Notes: generated by a model from the letters alone, not told the origin. A stretch of 64,000 bases of DNA from Polytrichum commune (GCA_950295325.1 OX485805.1:41564758-41628757); one strand, 5' to 3'. Positions 33,917-46,673 are shown, counted from the first letter of the stretch. Program-made: numbers and translations.

Positions 33917-34787
33917 ACGTTTACATATACTCTCAAAACACTAAACTAACATTTTTTGGCCTACAATCAAACCCAACCTAATCCAAATTGAAAGATAACA
34001 CCTTACACTTAGAATACGCATTTGCACCTCAATGTAGTGGAAACATGTTCATATCCTCTCAAATGGGCATCTTGGTCTCTAGAATGTGTTTTTTACCTTA
34101 AACCATTCAAATCACTCAAATCGTTCAAAAATTATCTTCTTCACATCAAATATATTAAGTTAGATCTTCTACACCTCAAGGGACATGAAGACACTTAAGT
34201 AACTCAAATAAAATTTGTTTACCTCAAATGTGTCTTATACTTTCAAATAATCTCAAGTGAAATCTTCTACATCTCAACACACTTAAAAAATATTTCTTTC
34301 AACTCAAAATACCTTGAATGGTTTCAAACAAGCCTTACAACACTCAAGCCTCACAAATAAACCTCAAACCACTTAAAATACTCAAGTTTTGGGCTTTTGA
34401 AGTCTAAACACCTCCAAACCTATCAAATAAACTCTATAACACTTAAGCCTCTCAAGTCATGTGCTCTTGGAGTTTAAACACCTTCAAAGCTCGCAAACAT
34501 GCCCTTAAACTCTCAAAACACTCAAGTCAAATTCTTTTGAAGTCTAAACATCTTCAAACCTCTCATATATGCCTTTTAACACTCAAGACACTCAAGACAC
34601 TCAAGTCACATGTTCTTGCATCAAACATACATTCAAGCAAAAACGAAAGACAAAAAACACCTATAATAACCAAATGCACCCTCGGACACCTCCAACGCTC
34701 CAAAGCGCCAACTACTCAAGATCCCCTCCGTAACCTCAAAGCAATCAAATATCTAGACTCTTCACTTGCATGCGTAGGCCCATAACC
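33917..34787 (-). other. Copia leader region, strongly strand-biased and internally repetitive
   Basis: Between gag and the 5' LTR the plus strand is poor in G and built from imperfect repeats of ACTCAAG, ACCTCAAA and CACTTAA words, most regular at 34080-34620. No conserved frame. The 108-codon plus-strand frame at 34459 is low-complexity and unlikely to be real. Confidence 0.6.
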
Positions 34788-35018
34788 TAGTAGAAGCCAA
34801 TAGGACTAGAGATGAGATTGCGCAAGCATAGACACATACACAAAGGCATATGAACAATGCTTGGAGTGAGAATCATAAAAAATCATAGTGTTTTATTCTA
34901 ACCTAGTCCAATGCGTTGTGGCCTTATTCTAACCTCTTTTTTTTTATGCCTCTTTCATTACATTTATATTGACTACGAACAATCTAATGCTCTACCTTCT
35001 GCTACTTAACTTTGAAGA
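34788..35018 (-). repeat. 5' LTR of the copia element
   Basis: Starts near CTAGTAGAAGCCAATAGGAC and aligns with the left LTR. Several deletions make it shorter. The divergence between the LTRs indicates an old insertion. Confidence 0.65.
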
Positions 35019-35559
35019 TAAATATTTTTTTGAATGTTATGAACTTCGTTTTCATAGAATGGAAAACTTATACATGGTTTTGAACCGTTTTCACTTCAAG
35101 GTTGTTGGGGATTAAGATTTATCCACTTTATTGTCCTTGCATCCGCATGTTGACGCATTTATCACGGTTGATGTATCCAGTCTTGTGCAAAGCCCACACA
35201 ATGCTTATGCATAGGTTATGATAAGATGAATCACACAAAGTCAACAATTCATAGACGTTGAAGCTCAACAAAACGATTGCATGCATAGGGCAAATTCCAA
35301 ATTGTGTGTCATGTGTGTTGGCACATGGACATGGTGATGGTGGTTATGCCCACTAATCCACAACCCTATGGATAGGAGATTTGACTTTCAAAATATCACT
35401 TTGTGTCGTGTCCTTCAAGAGAGCCCTCCAATTTACCAATCAAAATAACACTTTGGATTGCCCCACAAAATTGATTCTTTGAGAAAACAAGGTGCACCTC
35501 TTTAATGCTAAGTTTGGTTGGAGGCGTTATTATTTCACCATCTCTTGAAGAACATCTTG

Positions 35560-35990
35560 TGGAGTTTCTTTCAATGAAGTTGTACTTCATCTTCAAAATT
35601 CCGAGAATAATAACAAAAACAAAATTGTCATGGTATTTTGCTCCTTCCTAACAACATAATAGATTTTCAAGGATGTGATAGTTGATTTATTGGTTGTGGG
35701 CCATACTCATGAGGACATTAATGCCTTTTTCAATTACTTCTCAAAATATTTAAAGAAGATTAATATATGTGTGTTTGTTGATCTTGTGAAGGGGTTCATG
35801 GACTCCCCAAAACAAATGCATTCATTCCGGAGTTTGTGCAAGAAATTGTTGACTTCAATTCTTATATTAAAGATTTCCATCATAATAGTAATAATAAGCT
35901 ATAGATAATTGGTGAGATGCATCTCTTCAAGTTTTATGTTGAGGAGGATGGTTCATAATGAGGATGGCTAGTCATGGAATATAAGGGCCA
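35560..35990 (+). pseudogene. Decayed frame with DN..KN and GHTHED motifs (DUF7869-like)
   Basis: Reading across two adjacent stops (TAA TAG at 35657-35662): NEVVLHLQNSENNNKNKIVM, VFCSFLTT, IFKDVIVDLLVVGHTHEDIN, AFFNYFSKYLKKINICVFVD. A frameshift near 35815 leads into AFIPEFVQEIVDFNSYIKDF and MHLFKFYVEEDG. The order ENxNKN then GHTHED(I)(N/D)xFF resembles, from memory, the DUF7869-type domain found in transposon-related proteins of early land plants and animals. Stops and shifts make it non-functional. The element boundaries are unknown. Confidence 0.5.
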
Positions 35991-36236
35991 CCAATTGAAT
36001 TGAATATTTGTATTACTAAAGTTTTATGTAATATTTTTCCTATTGTATTGGATAGTAGCCAATGAGTCTTCGTAGACACTAGTGCTCATGGTCTTTCTGA
36101 TCGAAAGTGATCAACAAATTTTTCATGGAATTCCTCCTATAAGACCCATTAGAATATGGAGAGCATATGACAACAACATCCTCTTCTTCCGGTAGGTGAT
36201 CCTCAACTTATCCTAATGAAACCTTTGTGAGGCAAT

Positions 36237-37034
36237 ATGGAAACTAACCAACTTAAAAGAAATGTAAAAAATGACATAATAAGAGCCGACAAAAGCATTG
36301 GGTGGAGGAAAGTTTTAATAAACTGTAAATCATCAAAAATAATTGCCAAATATATTGAGTATTGGAAGTATTGTATGGTTTGGAATGTGAAGTATGCTCA
36401 AAGGATGGTTGACTATGTAACACATTGGGAGAATATTCACATAGATATCATTGGCCCTTTACCAACCACTCCCAAAAAAACCACATGAAATATTTGGGTT
36501 GCTTTCTAGTTTGAAGAAATCATGCATACAATTGTTTGGGTCATCAAATACATGTAAACGCATATAATGTTATACACAAGGGTGAACCAAAGTCTTATTC
36601 TTATTATGGTTAGGCTAGAGAAAGATTGAAGGCCCTATTCGATTCTTACATAGATATAATGATGACTTTGTTTTGTGCTACCTAAATGACAAACAATGTC
36701 TTCCATTTTGGATGGAATTAGCATTAAGTTGTGTTGATTTAATTGAAAAGGTTAATGATGGAAAATATACAATAGAACACATAGACTATTTTGTGTGGTA
36801 AGAGGTTAAACTTAACAAACCATTGTTAGAGAATGTGTGGACGAGGTAGTGGACAAAAGAGGCATTCATTCCTGATGTTATTAATTGCAAAACCATTTTA
36901 TTCTCTTATATGATGTCATGTCATGCAAAATTAGGGTCATGCTACAACGCATTTATTCCCCGCAACGTATGTGAATATTGTGGTGACAAACTTGATGTTT
37001 GCATGCTTTATTATAAAGCCCAATGGGAATTTGA
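36237..37034 (+). pseudogene. Unassigned coding relic 3' of the GHTHED frame
   Basis: Open pieces on the same strand: YVTHWENIHIDIIGPLPTTP (36410-36475; weakly like a retroelement integrase WxxxxxDxIGPLP block), CYLNDKQCLPFWMELALSCV with EKVNDGKYTIEHIDYFVW (about 36675-36800), and MMSCHAKLGSCYNAFIPRNV with CEYCGDKLDV (36910-36990). I cannot place these in one family. They may continue the element at 35.6 kb or belong to another. Confidence 0.25.
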
Positions 37035-37987
37035 AGACTACCGTACATTAAGGGCAGCTTCGGCACAAAATATTTCTAAAAATAGACGCCGGAACTTTTG
37101 CAATATTATTTGCATTTTTTGCCGAATATAAAATTAATTATTTTTCAAAATTGCCGAAAAGTAAGAATTTTTACTTCTCACTAGAGTTTTACTTATAGTG
37201 AAAGCATATGTGAATTTTGAAAGAGAGAAGGTGCTCCTTTTGTAATCAAGCTCACTTACATTAGTCCACAAAGAATATGGGTTAAGAAGTAGCAAGACTC
37301 TAGGCGAGGCTTTTCAAATGTGTTGTACACAAATTTTTGGAGTCCAATTGAGCATAGAAGATGAAGTTTTATAGTATTTTGTCCAACTAGCAAAAGTTGA
37401 GAAATCAATCCTTCTTCCACCTCCAATAAGTTTTTTGTCAAAATAAGTCTTTATGCAAAAGATACGGACAAAACATTGCAGCCATGTAAAGATCAAAAAA
37501 TTAAAATGCGTTCATAACAGTTTTTCAGAGCTCATTTGTGCATAGAAGATCAACTTTTTTGGAATTTTGTTGGTCAAAGAAAAGTTTACAAATCAAGTAA
37601 TCTTTCACCTCCAACAAATTTTATGTCATTTGAAGACTCTATGCAAATGTTATGCAAGTTATAAAAATGAAGTCTAACTCGGTGCTTCACCTCAAAGTTT
37701 ACATATCCCATATGCATTGTTAAACACAACTCCACTCTACTTGCATAAAGCACAGAGCATTCTCTACTCTTCACTCACATCTTACTTGTCATTCAATGCA
37801 AGAGAGATGTACAAGATATAAGCTTAAATAGAAAATAAAAAATGAACTTAAGCTGAATTTTAAAAATTAAAAGAGAAAATTGCCGAAAACATGAATATGC
37901 TATTTCTAGGTGCCGAACACTATTTTTTTACTTTTAATAATTATTCGGCAAGAGAGCGCCGGAGCTGCCCTTAATGTACGGTAGTCT
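37035..37987. mobile_element. TIR element, about 950 bp, abutting H2
   Basis: The left end AGACTACCGTACATTAAGGG (then CAGCTTCGGC) is matched by the complement of the right end AGACTACCGTACATTAAGGG (then CAGCTCCGGC). Weaker similarity continues inward through TGCCGAA blocks. Inside, two diverged copies of a ~200 bp unit (about 37310-37500 and 37510-37680) share GCATAGAAGAT, TTTTGT, CACCTCCAA and TATGCAAA. The target duplication is not clear. There is no transposase. Confidence 0.65.
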
Positions 37988-37991
37988 CTTA

Positions 37992-39790
37992 GGGCCACTT
38001 TATACTTGGGGCCGGATTGAGGGCCGGCCGGAACTCTGAAAAGTTGAACCAATAGGATCGCTCGATTTCATCAAATCGGGCCCAAGGGCTTTATACTTGA
38101 GGCCGGCCCGAACACTCACCTATCCCATGTGGCGTCTTTGGTGGCACAATTTTGGCGCCAAACCATCGGGCCCTAGATGAGATTTCGGGACAAGCTTTTC
38201 CTCGTCCCGAACTCCCATCTAGGGCCGGATGGGGCTCCTCCGTTGGATTGTTCCAATCTTGTCCGTCAATCAATAGGAGGGGTTAAAACATTTCCTCTCC
38301 TCCTTACTACTCTCCCCTCCACCTTCCCCTTCTCTTCTCTCCCCTCCACCTTCCTCTCATCGCTTCTCTACTCCTCTCCCTTCCACCTTCCTCTCCGAAG
38401 CCTCTCTGAAACACTTTGTGCGTCGCTCAAATCGCAATTTTGTCACGTGGGTGAGATCCGTGAGTTGCAGGTGCGTCCTTCGAAACCCCCTCTTGCTGCT
38501 TCTTCACTACATACTCAACTTGTGAAAAAAATCTGTATTTCCAAGAATTTCTGTATCTCCAAGAATATTGTTCGCCTTCTTCTACCACACCCCTAATTTG
38601 TACTCTCTTAATTCTCACAAACAGCAGTAGTTCATGGGAGGGGCGAGTTCCAGAATAAAATCAAATATTGGCTTTTTTTTTTTAGATACAACTTGGCCGC
38701 TTGACAGTCTTCTCTGTCTTCAAAATGTGGTGAATTCCAAGCCTTCTACCACACCCCTAATTTCGACTCTCTTAATTCTCACAAACAACAGTAGTTCATG
38801 GGAGGAGCGAGTTCCACAATAAAATCAAATATTGGCTTTTTCATTTTAGAAACAACTTGGCCGCGAGACAGTCTTCTCTGTCTTTGAAATAAGCTGAATT
38901 CCAGATTGGATGATATTTAGTGTTTGATTTTACATTTAATGTTACTTACTTTCATAGGGTTAGTGATATTTAGTCTAGTGATTGTATTTATAGTATCTCA
39001 CACTAAATATCATGTTTAGTGTAGTGACTCCACAATTTTAACTATAACAAACACATTCCAAAAATAAGCCAAAGATAGTTTCCAAGTGGAACCATGCTCA
39101 AAAGTTTACACGCACTTAGATCCAACAATAATGTAAACTTATACTATGGTTAGAATTATTATTTTTTAAATAAAATCTCTTATCTATAAAGAGAAAGTTA
39201 ATTGAGGCTTTAGAAAGGTTGATTAAGTCTATAAATTTATGTAGCTTGAAAAATAAAAAGCACGACAACAATGTTGGCGCAATGCCTACTTACAATCAGT
39301 AACCCACACCAAAATATATGCTCAATGTCGTCATGTTCCCGAACGGAACGAAGCCAATTAATATCTACAAACATAGATTACTCTATAATGAATATTGTAT
39401 CATTGCAACTTTGGTTTTCTTTTTGTTACCGGGTACATCGGTTATTCCATTGTACATGGTGGGTGAATTTATATGAGCATTTTGACACCGGAATTAGATT
39501 CAAAGGGCTCGATATAGTCTAATGGGACCCAAGGTTGACCCCTTAACGATAAGCCTATGGAGATCATCCCCCATAGTAAAACCCGTGTAACTAATGCTCA
39601 AGAGCACTGGGCATTGACCACGGTAAGTTCCATGAAACTTAACCCTCAAGACCATCGGGCCCTAGAATCGGGCCTCACCACTTTACATGCGACAAGGTTG
39701 GGCCGGAAAAAAGTTCATAAAGTGCGTCCCGATTGAGGCCTCAATCGGGCCGGTGCTCCGGCCGGCCCCAGGCCGTGTATAAAGTGGCCC
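37992..39790. mobile_element. H2: non-autonomous TIR element, PIF/Harbinger-like (TTA target duplication)
   Basis: The left end GGGCCACTTTATACTTGGGG and the complement of the right end, GGGCCACTTTATACACGGCC, are inverted repeats with GGCCGGCCGG blocks further in. TTA flanks both sides (37989-37991 and 39791-39793). The outer parts are nearly identical to H4 (56532-57920). The interior 38340-38905 is different from H4 and contains a 164 bp tandem duplication. Open frames inside (for example 38177-38596) are shared by the copies only where the DNA is shared and show no protein features. Confidence 0.85.
38577..38905. repeat. 164 bp tandem duplication inside H2
   Basis: CTACCACACCCCTAATTT starts at 38582 and 38746. 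Both copies run through TCTTAATTCTCACAAACA, GTAGTTCATGGGAGG, AAAATCAAATATTGGC and GACAGTCTTCTCTGTCTT. Neither copy is present in H4. Confidence 0.9.
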
Positions 39791-39793
39791 TTA

Positions 39794-42040
39794 GCCCTTG
39801 AATTCCTATCATGTTATCAACCATTAGTTTATGTGGCCTATAGTTAACAAAAGCGACGTGGCTCTAAATCCATGCAAATGTGCATCCCAAACATGCATAT
39901 GTATCAACATGCATCTAATGCACCCTCTAACAATGAATAAAGAATTTTGTATGGAGGTGTGGACTCATATCATTTTCTTGCATATATTCAAAGATCCATT
40001 AATGGTGTTGGACTACGTATTATATCTAGAGGATGAGAAATGAACTAGAGTTTTTAGTATATCGAGGAATGTGTTTCTAATGGAAGTTTGTTATAGGTTG
40101 TGTAGGGTCCAAGTTCGAGGGTTGAATGTGAAAGGTTCATACTATAAATTCAAATAGTAATACACGTAGGTGGTTGAATACGTATCAACTCCCAACCAAT
40201 TAATTGAAATAAAAAATATCTTACATTTGCAAAGATTCGATTTATGAATGCATTTTATTTCCTTGTTGTATAAATTGTTGTAAATTTCCATCATTCGGTG
40301 TCTAAATTGTTTTTAGTGGATAACATTTGTCTAGAATTAAGCAAAAAATCCTTAAATAGCGAAATACATGTTTAAAAGTGTAACATTAGTTAATAGTGAT
40401 ATTTGGCAGGTATTAGAAAGTGATAGAATCTTTGTTTACCCAACTTATCATTCAGGTCAACAACATTCTACACCATTTTGAGACTACGATGAAATTATCT
40501 ATATATTATGAAGGAAAATGGATGGTATATAGGCAAACCCAAGTGGTAAAAAATAGGTCCTCAAATACCCACATCCTATCGGTTCCAAAAATGTGTGAAA
40601 TCCTTGTTACAAATACATGAATGATATCAAAAAAGACAATACTAGTCTAGCACTTCACAATATATTGTATTTAGTGTCACTTACTATTTGGAGTTAAACA
40701 ATGTTATGTATGTTCATTATTGATGAATTCTTTTCACTGAGTAAAGATGTTAATATTCTATAATTTCCAAACAACCAATTTGACGTTTGTTGGCCAAAAT
40801 GAGATATACAATAAATATATATAGCATTGTGTAAGTCCAAATATAAAATAACACTAAGTTCAATATTTATTGTAGCTAGAACCCCCAACTTTAAGTGACA
40901 TGAAGGAGAGGCATTTTACTTTGGCCAAACAATGGCTAAATAAAAAGAATTTAATGGCAAACTTTTGAGGACACCTAAACCAATGCCCTCAATAGATTGA
41001 CACAAGATTCAAATTTATTCAATTATATCTTGGCCAAGTCAAACATCTCCTCTTTGAGCCATCGTGGTTGGGGGTTCCAACACCACCTGAACACTCTTGA
41101 AGTATGTCTTTAAAACTAATTCTAGTGTCAAATCAACTTAATACATAATCTTTGGATTGCAACGCTTCTCAAGACCTTTAAGTTGGATGAACGAGGGGTA
41201 CACTCACGTGCAATGATTCCATATCGTCTGTAAATTGGTGTGCCATATGAATTAGAGTGGTCTTTGTGACTTAACCCTTGAATACCCATAAGTCTCTTCG
41301 TTACCTATATATGAAATAAATAATACACTAAATTACTTCATTTGGCATCGATTTCCTCTATAAAATGTGTAGAGACTCAGTTTTAGATCACATTCATATG
41401 ATTGTAATTTCACATGACCTCCTTCAACATTCAACTTTGAAGTTTCTTAGACCAAGGACATGGCATGATTCCGATTCACAAATTTGGCAAACATCTGCAT
41501 GAGCATGTATGCTATCAAGCCATGCGTAATGCATATGAAAGTGGTGTAATGCATGGGAGAATTAGGCCAATGCTTAATATTTATACTAAGAGTAATTGGC
41601 ATAAAGCTTATTTTCAAAAAACCCGAGTCCTCATAGTGTGATATCAATCAGGAGCAACCAATGTTTTATTGGTATCACAATTATATAATGTCGGTGGCGG
41701 GCCAACTCAGGATCCATGCTGGCAGGGCCCATCAATGAGGTGTACAACATCCAGAGTCGGCCAACATCCATGTCACCGAGGAGTTTTGAATGGAGGGTGT
41801 GGTTTCATGGGCATATCACATCCAAGTCATTCATTCATAGCGTCCCATCCTACAGTCTACGAAACTGTTGGGGTAACTTGGAAAAAAAACTTTCAATGAA
41901 TGAAATTCAAGCGGATGAAAAATCAATGTTTGCAAGATGAAGGTGTTGATAGTTCATCCAGTTGTACGAGAGCATTTGTGTGGGATTTTTGAAGGTTCCC
42001 ATAGGGTTCCCCCAAAGTTCCCAATGGAGTTCCCCAAGTG
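39794..42040. other. Intergenic; no gene seen
   Basis: AT-rich. The segment 40400-40620 shares TCCTCAAATACCCA(C/T)A(T/C)CCTA with 63655-63680, so it is another dispersed repeat fragment. No coding signal. Confidence 0.5.
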
Positions 42041-42044
42041 GTCA

Positions 42045-42190
42045 ACAAAAGGGGCTTGGAGTTTATGGCTAGTACCCTTGGCTCTACCTTTGGGAAGGAA
42101 GAGGTGGGAGTTCGATTCTCCCCATTGGCACCATCTCTTCGATAAGTCCTTTCAATGAAGGATTGAGTTTGAATAATCTCATCCTAAATT
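42045..42190 (+). mobile_element. Possible tRNA-derived SINE head
   Basis: GAGTTCGATTCTCC contains a good B box. An A-box-like TATGGCTAGTACCC lies about 50 bases upstream. No tail or target duplication could be defined, so this may be a fragment. Confidence 0.3.
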
Positions 42191-42699
42191 CATAAGTGGA
42201 TGGAGGTGGAGATTTCATCCAATGTGAAGTTTTGCAAGTTCTACCCGAGGGGAAGAGAAGCCAAAGGTTGGGGCAGTATAGGAACCTTCAGATCTTTCAA
42301 ATCAAAATCGACAGCCGAGATCTTCCTAGCACACGACCACAAGGGAGGCGTTCACATCGCCTCAGCGACGTGGGCCCAACATCCCTTATTAGCCAAGAGT
42401 CCAAGACTCCAATTTTTTGGGGGGTGACCGTAAATCAAATTATTTATTACTTTCCTGGTGGTCCCACCACTGGTGACTATGCAATACGGCCGTGCGGGCG
42501 CACAAGTAAGTGTGGGCCCCACTTATGGATGGCAGATCCAGTGACATATATGGGGGCCCCACATTCACCACTCGGATGACTTTCATCCTTTTAGTGGCTG
42601 GCCTTTCTAGATGGGACCTTTCATCCACTATTTCACACCCTCTCCATCCTATTTTAATTCCGGTGGACGGTTCTATTGTGGGACCACTATATATGTGAA

Positions 42700-43050
42700 T
42701 TCACGGTATCAATAATTCATTTATACCAACAGCCTCATGTGGGTATCAAGCTTATAATACTATCCAAATACATAGTGGTGCTTGGTGAGTATCTCAAGAT
42801 GAGAGAATCTTTGTATACATGAGTTAGTGTTGGAGATATTTTTGGACATAATTAGTCAAAGTCTTAGTGTTTCCAAGTTCAACCGGTTAAGCATTGTGAT
42901 ATTTCAGTATTCCTTAAATAATTTGAGGTATTTTCTGCATATCTCTATTAAATTATCAGTTAATTCTCTAGAGTTTTGAACTTCGACCGGTTGTTTCTCA
43001 AACTCAACCGGTTCATCTAAAACGAGCAATCGGTTCTCCATGTTCATTGA
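42700..43050 (+). repeat. Inverted fragment of family C followed by an ACCGGTT-rich repeat (family G, copy 1)
   Basis: Bases 42785-42830 (GATGAGAGAATCTTTGTATA, CATGAGTTA) match the reverse complement of 10305-10345. Bases 42868-43045 hold repeated (A)ACCGGTT words and TTGAACTTCGACCGGTTGTT, a composition also seen at 45950-46160 and 55078-55255. Confidence 0.5.
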
Positions 43051-45945
43051 CCCGAGTTACTAAATGGATCCATATCTTTCTATACCATATTAATAGTCGG
43101 GTGATTGTACGAGGGTGCTTGCATGGTATATAGATCCAAATGGGATTGGGATAATCGACAGAGTGGATGTTTCTTCTGGATGAAGGTTGTCATCCATTGT
43201 TCCACACGCTCTTGAGCCTATTTTATGCGGATATGTTGCGCCCCCAACTCCCCAAAAGTGACAAGTGCCACGCCCTTCCTAGGTGGCCTTTAGAAGCATG
43301 GGGCTTTTGGATGGTTTTCCATTTGCCGAGCCACCTGGAACAATGGAACCACTACAGTAGTGCCCCCACTCCAACATGAGAGAATTGCCAGCCACCCCCT
43401 CCCCTCCCTCCCCTCCCCCCTCCTCAAGTGTTCAAAATTGAAGCCCTCTTGTGAGTTTCATTTTGAAGGGCAATCAAATTTCAGCCCTTCATTTGAAGGC
43501 CTAGTTCAAATCCAAGACGTAAATATAGGAATATAGTAATGAAATACAAAACTTATAGTAAACTTGTGCATGAATTATATGGTACATGTTTTCAGTATAA
43601 TGTGAAGAATTAAGAATTAATCATCTAACTCCATTTCTTGTAGTGACAATGTCCTACACTTGTGATGGACATATTATATTGAGGACTTCAATCGACGTCT
43701 TCATTTTTTATTTGGGGTTGCATTTTGAAGGCTTGTTTTGAGAGAGGTTTATTGTGAAGGGCCAAATTGCATTTGAAGGGCATTGAAGACTTCGATTCTT
43801 GAACACTCCCCCCCCCCCCCAAATTGCCATTGCACAAGTTAGGGTAACTTAGGTTTACATTAGGGTCCACATAACATTTCACAACTCCTTGGTTGCGTTC
43901 CGTGGGATCAAGTATCACATGCCTATGGTTATCCTTGATTTACATGATTCCCCGTTTATTAGGAGCACGGAAATGTGAAGTTTTCCACAAGGAGTTGTGA
44001 ATTATATCAAAGTTTGTAACTTTCAACCTCCTTCTTTGGAAAGAGACCACCATGTAGGTTGCTTAGCAATGTCATGCCAGTCCAAAAAACTTTAGGTCCA
44101 ATACACCAAGGGGCGGTTCATAAGGGGTGCTAAGTCCCAAGTCAGTTGAGTTCAATCCGTGCAACCTTAGCCATTGAGAGCACTGAAGTTCAGACTTGCC
44201 ATTTCACATGACTCTCAAGTCTTAAGTCCCTTTCAAGTATGACATGGATTCTTACATGGCAAACATTTTTGGGAGGTGAGACAAGGGATTTGTGTTGAGA
44301 ATTGGGCCGAGCAAAAAGGTACACCCAACCCTCAACACAAGTCCTACAATTTTATTTTATTTTGCGTTAAATGATAAAGATCCAACTTTAATGAGTATAA
44401 CATACCTTGGATAACCATAACTAAATTATGGGAAGGTTGATTTTTAGTCCGATTTTTGTTGATGCTTCATCATAGATTTGCTACATCATTCTAGAAACAT
44501 GTGCCGGGAAGGCCATATTCAAGGTCAACTTTGATAACTCCTTACGGCATGCACACATCAAGTTAGGTATGTAGTTGGGATGTAGCTATGTCTTTTATTT
44601 GGAAAGATAACTCCGGCACTTGGGCTAAGTAATGTTATCCATGTCTACCCACTTTACATGAAAGTTACACCAAGACTTGACCCCAAGACTAAGTGGGTGG
44701 GTAAATTAGGGGTCACATGTCCAAGTTACACCTTTCACACCTTTGAACACAATTAGGATTTCAGTCAATATGGACAAATGACTTGTCTGAAATTTATCAT
44801 GCATCTAAGAGTATTCTTTGCACACTTAAGACATGCACCTTGCAGAAAATCATTTGATGGAAGACTATGATAAAAATTCCTAGTTCCACATATTTTTAGA
44901 AACAATATGATCAAACATATCAATCTATATGTGTTGTGTTTACAAATGACATAGTGTGCATGTGACATGTGCTACAACAAGAGATGCAATCCACGTTTAG
45001 GAGTAGTTGTTGTCATTACTATCATAGGGTTTGCCAACATAATTGCATATATAAATTTTCATTTTGTCTACAATTCATGAATAGGTCTATATTCACTTTT
45101 TAAATGGTTATAGGCCCTCCATAATTTTGACATACCATGATGATTTTGGTCAATGTAGCTTCTCTTGACCCATGCCAATTTTGTGCCCATGATATCATAT
45201 GCTTTAAAGCTAGGAATACTAAATCAATAACACACTAATCAATGGAGATGAAGAATATAATATAATAATATTAAAAAATGCACTATATATTTGAATATGA
45301 TAATTTTACTAATTTTATGAGCCACCTTAATTTTGAACCCTTATATAAAATGCAATGGACAACAATAGTTTCTACCCACACTAACTCTCAACGCATACTA
45401 ATAAACTAAACATCCCTTATTCAATTACTTTTCTTAATGAGACACCTTATATTTGAGTTATATGAGGTTTGATGTGACTCAAAAACAAATACCAGAAAGA
45501 CACATGTTTGAAATAAAATTAAAATACATGCTCAAAGTATGAGAACCATCCTTGACTCAACACTCAACATAACATAAAGAACCTATGCAATCATTTTAAT
45601 GAACACGAGAACATCCACTTTGATAATGGACGAGATATTGATGTGAGCTCCAAAAAGGAAGAGGGAAGTGGCCACAGCCTCGATGATTTGGATTTGCTAC
45701 CCAATGTTGTACTTATACTAAGTTAATCGTGTGTTTCATATCGGTAATTTGGTACGATTAACTTATAACCAACGCATCTACCTTACGAGGTGTGAAAGGG
45801 TGTACTTGGTATCATTATATTAATGTCAAAGTGGACGGGTACTTGGAGGCCTTTGAGTTCCAGTTCGAAGCTCTGCCGTTCCTCAGATACAATAGATTTT
45901 TTGTATGACGCATTATACATGGGAGTCGGTGCCCGGAAAGTTTTT
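43050..45945. other. Intergenic with C-rich tracts; no gene seen
   Basis: C-rich stretch at about 43390-43425 and a C run at 43808-43820. Otherwise AT-rich with short unrelated frames. Confidence 0.5.
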
Positions 45946-45949
45946 GGGC

Positions 45950-46160
45950 TTATATAGCCGGTCAAGATCCCTAGTGATTCTACATGAAACCGGTTACATG
46001 TTGACATCTTCCGGTTTTGCTTCATTCATTTGAGGTATATTCTCCTATAGATTCTTCTAAAATGATGGGTACGTTTTGTGAAGTCTCCAACTTCCACCGG
46101 TTATTTCTCGAACGTCAACCGGTTTGTCTGTCAATAACCACCGGTTTTCCCCGAGCCCGG
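45950..46160 (+). repeat. ACCGGTT-rich repeat, family G copy 2
   Basis: Contains GAAACCGGTTACATGTTGAC, TTTGAGGTATATTCTCCTAT, CACCGGTTATTTCTCGAACG and CAACCGGTTTG. The same order occurs inverted at 55078-55255 (ATAACCGGTTGAAGTTC, GATGTCAACATGTAACCGGC) and direct at 42868-43045. It may be part of an LTR. Confidence 0.6.
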
Positions 46161-46175
46161 ATGGGAGCTAACTTA

Positions 46176-46673
46176 GGGCCACTTCACACATGAGCCAAGG
46201 GTTGTGACCATTGATTGTGAGAGCCCAAAAGAAAGTGTCCAAAGGCCGTCCCAACACACCTCCATAATCACGTAGTGTGGTCACGGGCCCTCAAGTGTAG
46301 TGTGAAGTCATATGTGACCGGACCCTCAATCAAGTGCTATTTCAATGAATTTCTATTCATACAGGTCCTCGCACATGATAAAGTAGAATAAACCAACGGT
46401 TGTGAGCGTTCGGAGTGCCATGGTCTCCCGGTTCTGTGCTAGGTCTCCCTCCAAGAAGTGGTTTTTGAAAATAGTCCAAGTGACCATGAAACATGATCCA
46501 TTCGGTGCCATGTAGGAATACATGTAGACTTTACATCCATCTTGCATTCACATACTTTGTTAGTCCCTCAAGCATAGTGTGAAGTGAACTCGGACCGGCT
46601 CCGTCCTTTCCACCAATGAGAGTGCTTGGAGTGTAATGGTCACGGGCTCTCAGTCCCCTGTGTGAAGTGGCCC
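46176..46673. mobile_element. H3: non-autonomous TIR element, 498 bp (TTA target duplication)
   Basis: The left end GGGCCACTTCACACATGAGC and the complement of the right end, GGGCCACTTCACACAGGGGA, form inverted repeats. TTA flanks both sides (46173-46175, 46674-46676). The interior includes tandem-like ATAGTGTGAAGT and GTAGTGTGAAGTC words. It has the same end design as H1, H2 and H4. No coding capacity. Confidence 0.85.

Larger units (their letters stand above)
29730..35018 (-). mobile_element. Degenerate Ty1-copia LTR retrotransposon
   Basis: On the minus strand the order is LTR, gag, protease, integrase, reverse transcriptase, RNase H, LTR, the copia order. Both LTRs are recognisable by shared blocks (CACATACACAAAGGCATATG, TGCTTGGAGTGAGA, TGGCCTTATTCTAACCT, TGCTCTACCTTCT). 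A primer-site-like GGTTATGGGCCTACG adjoins the 5' LTR (34788 side), weakly similar to the usual tRNA-Met complement. Many stops and shifts interrupt the coding part, so it is dead. A SINE interrupts it at 32229-32599. Confidence 0.85.

Noticed and set aside
36410-36480. HIDIIGPLPTT considered as a Ty3/gypsy integrase
   Set aside because: Only one short block matches. No zinc-binding region or other integrase motifs flank it.
38177-38596. 139-codon plus-strand frame, partly repeated at 56717-56908
   Set aside because: It lies inside elements H2/H4 and is shared only because the DNA is shared. Its end differs between copies and it has no domain.
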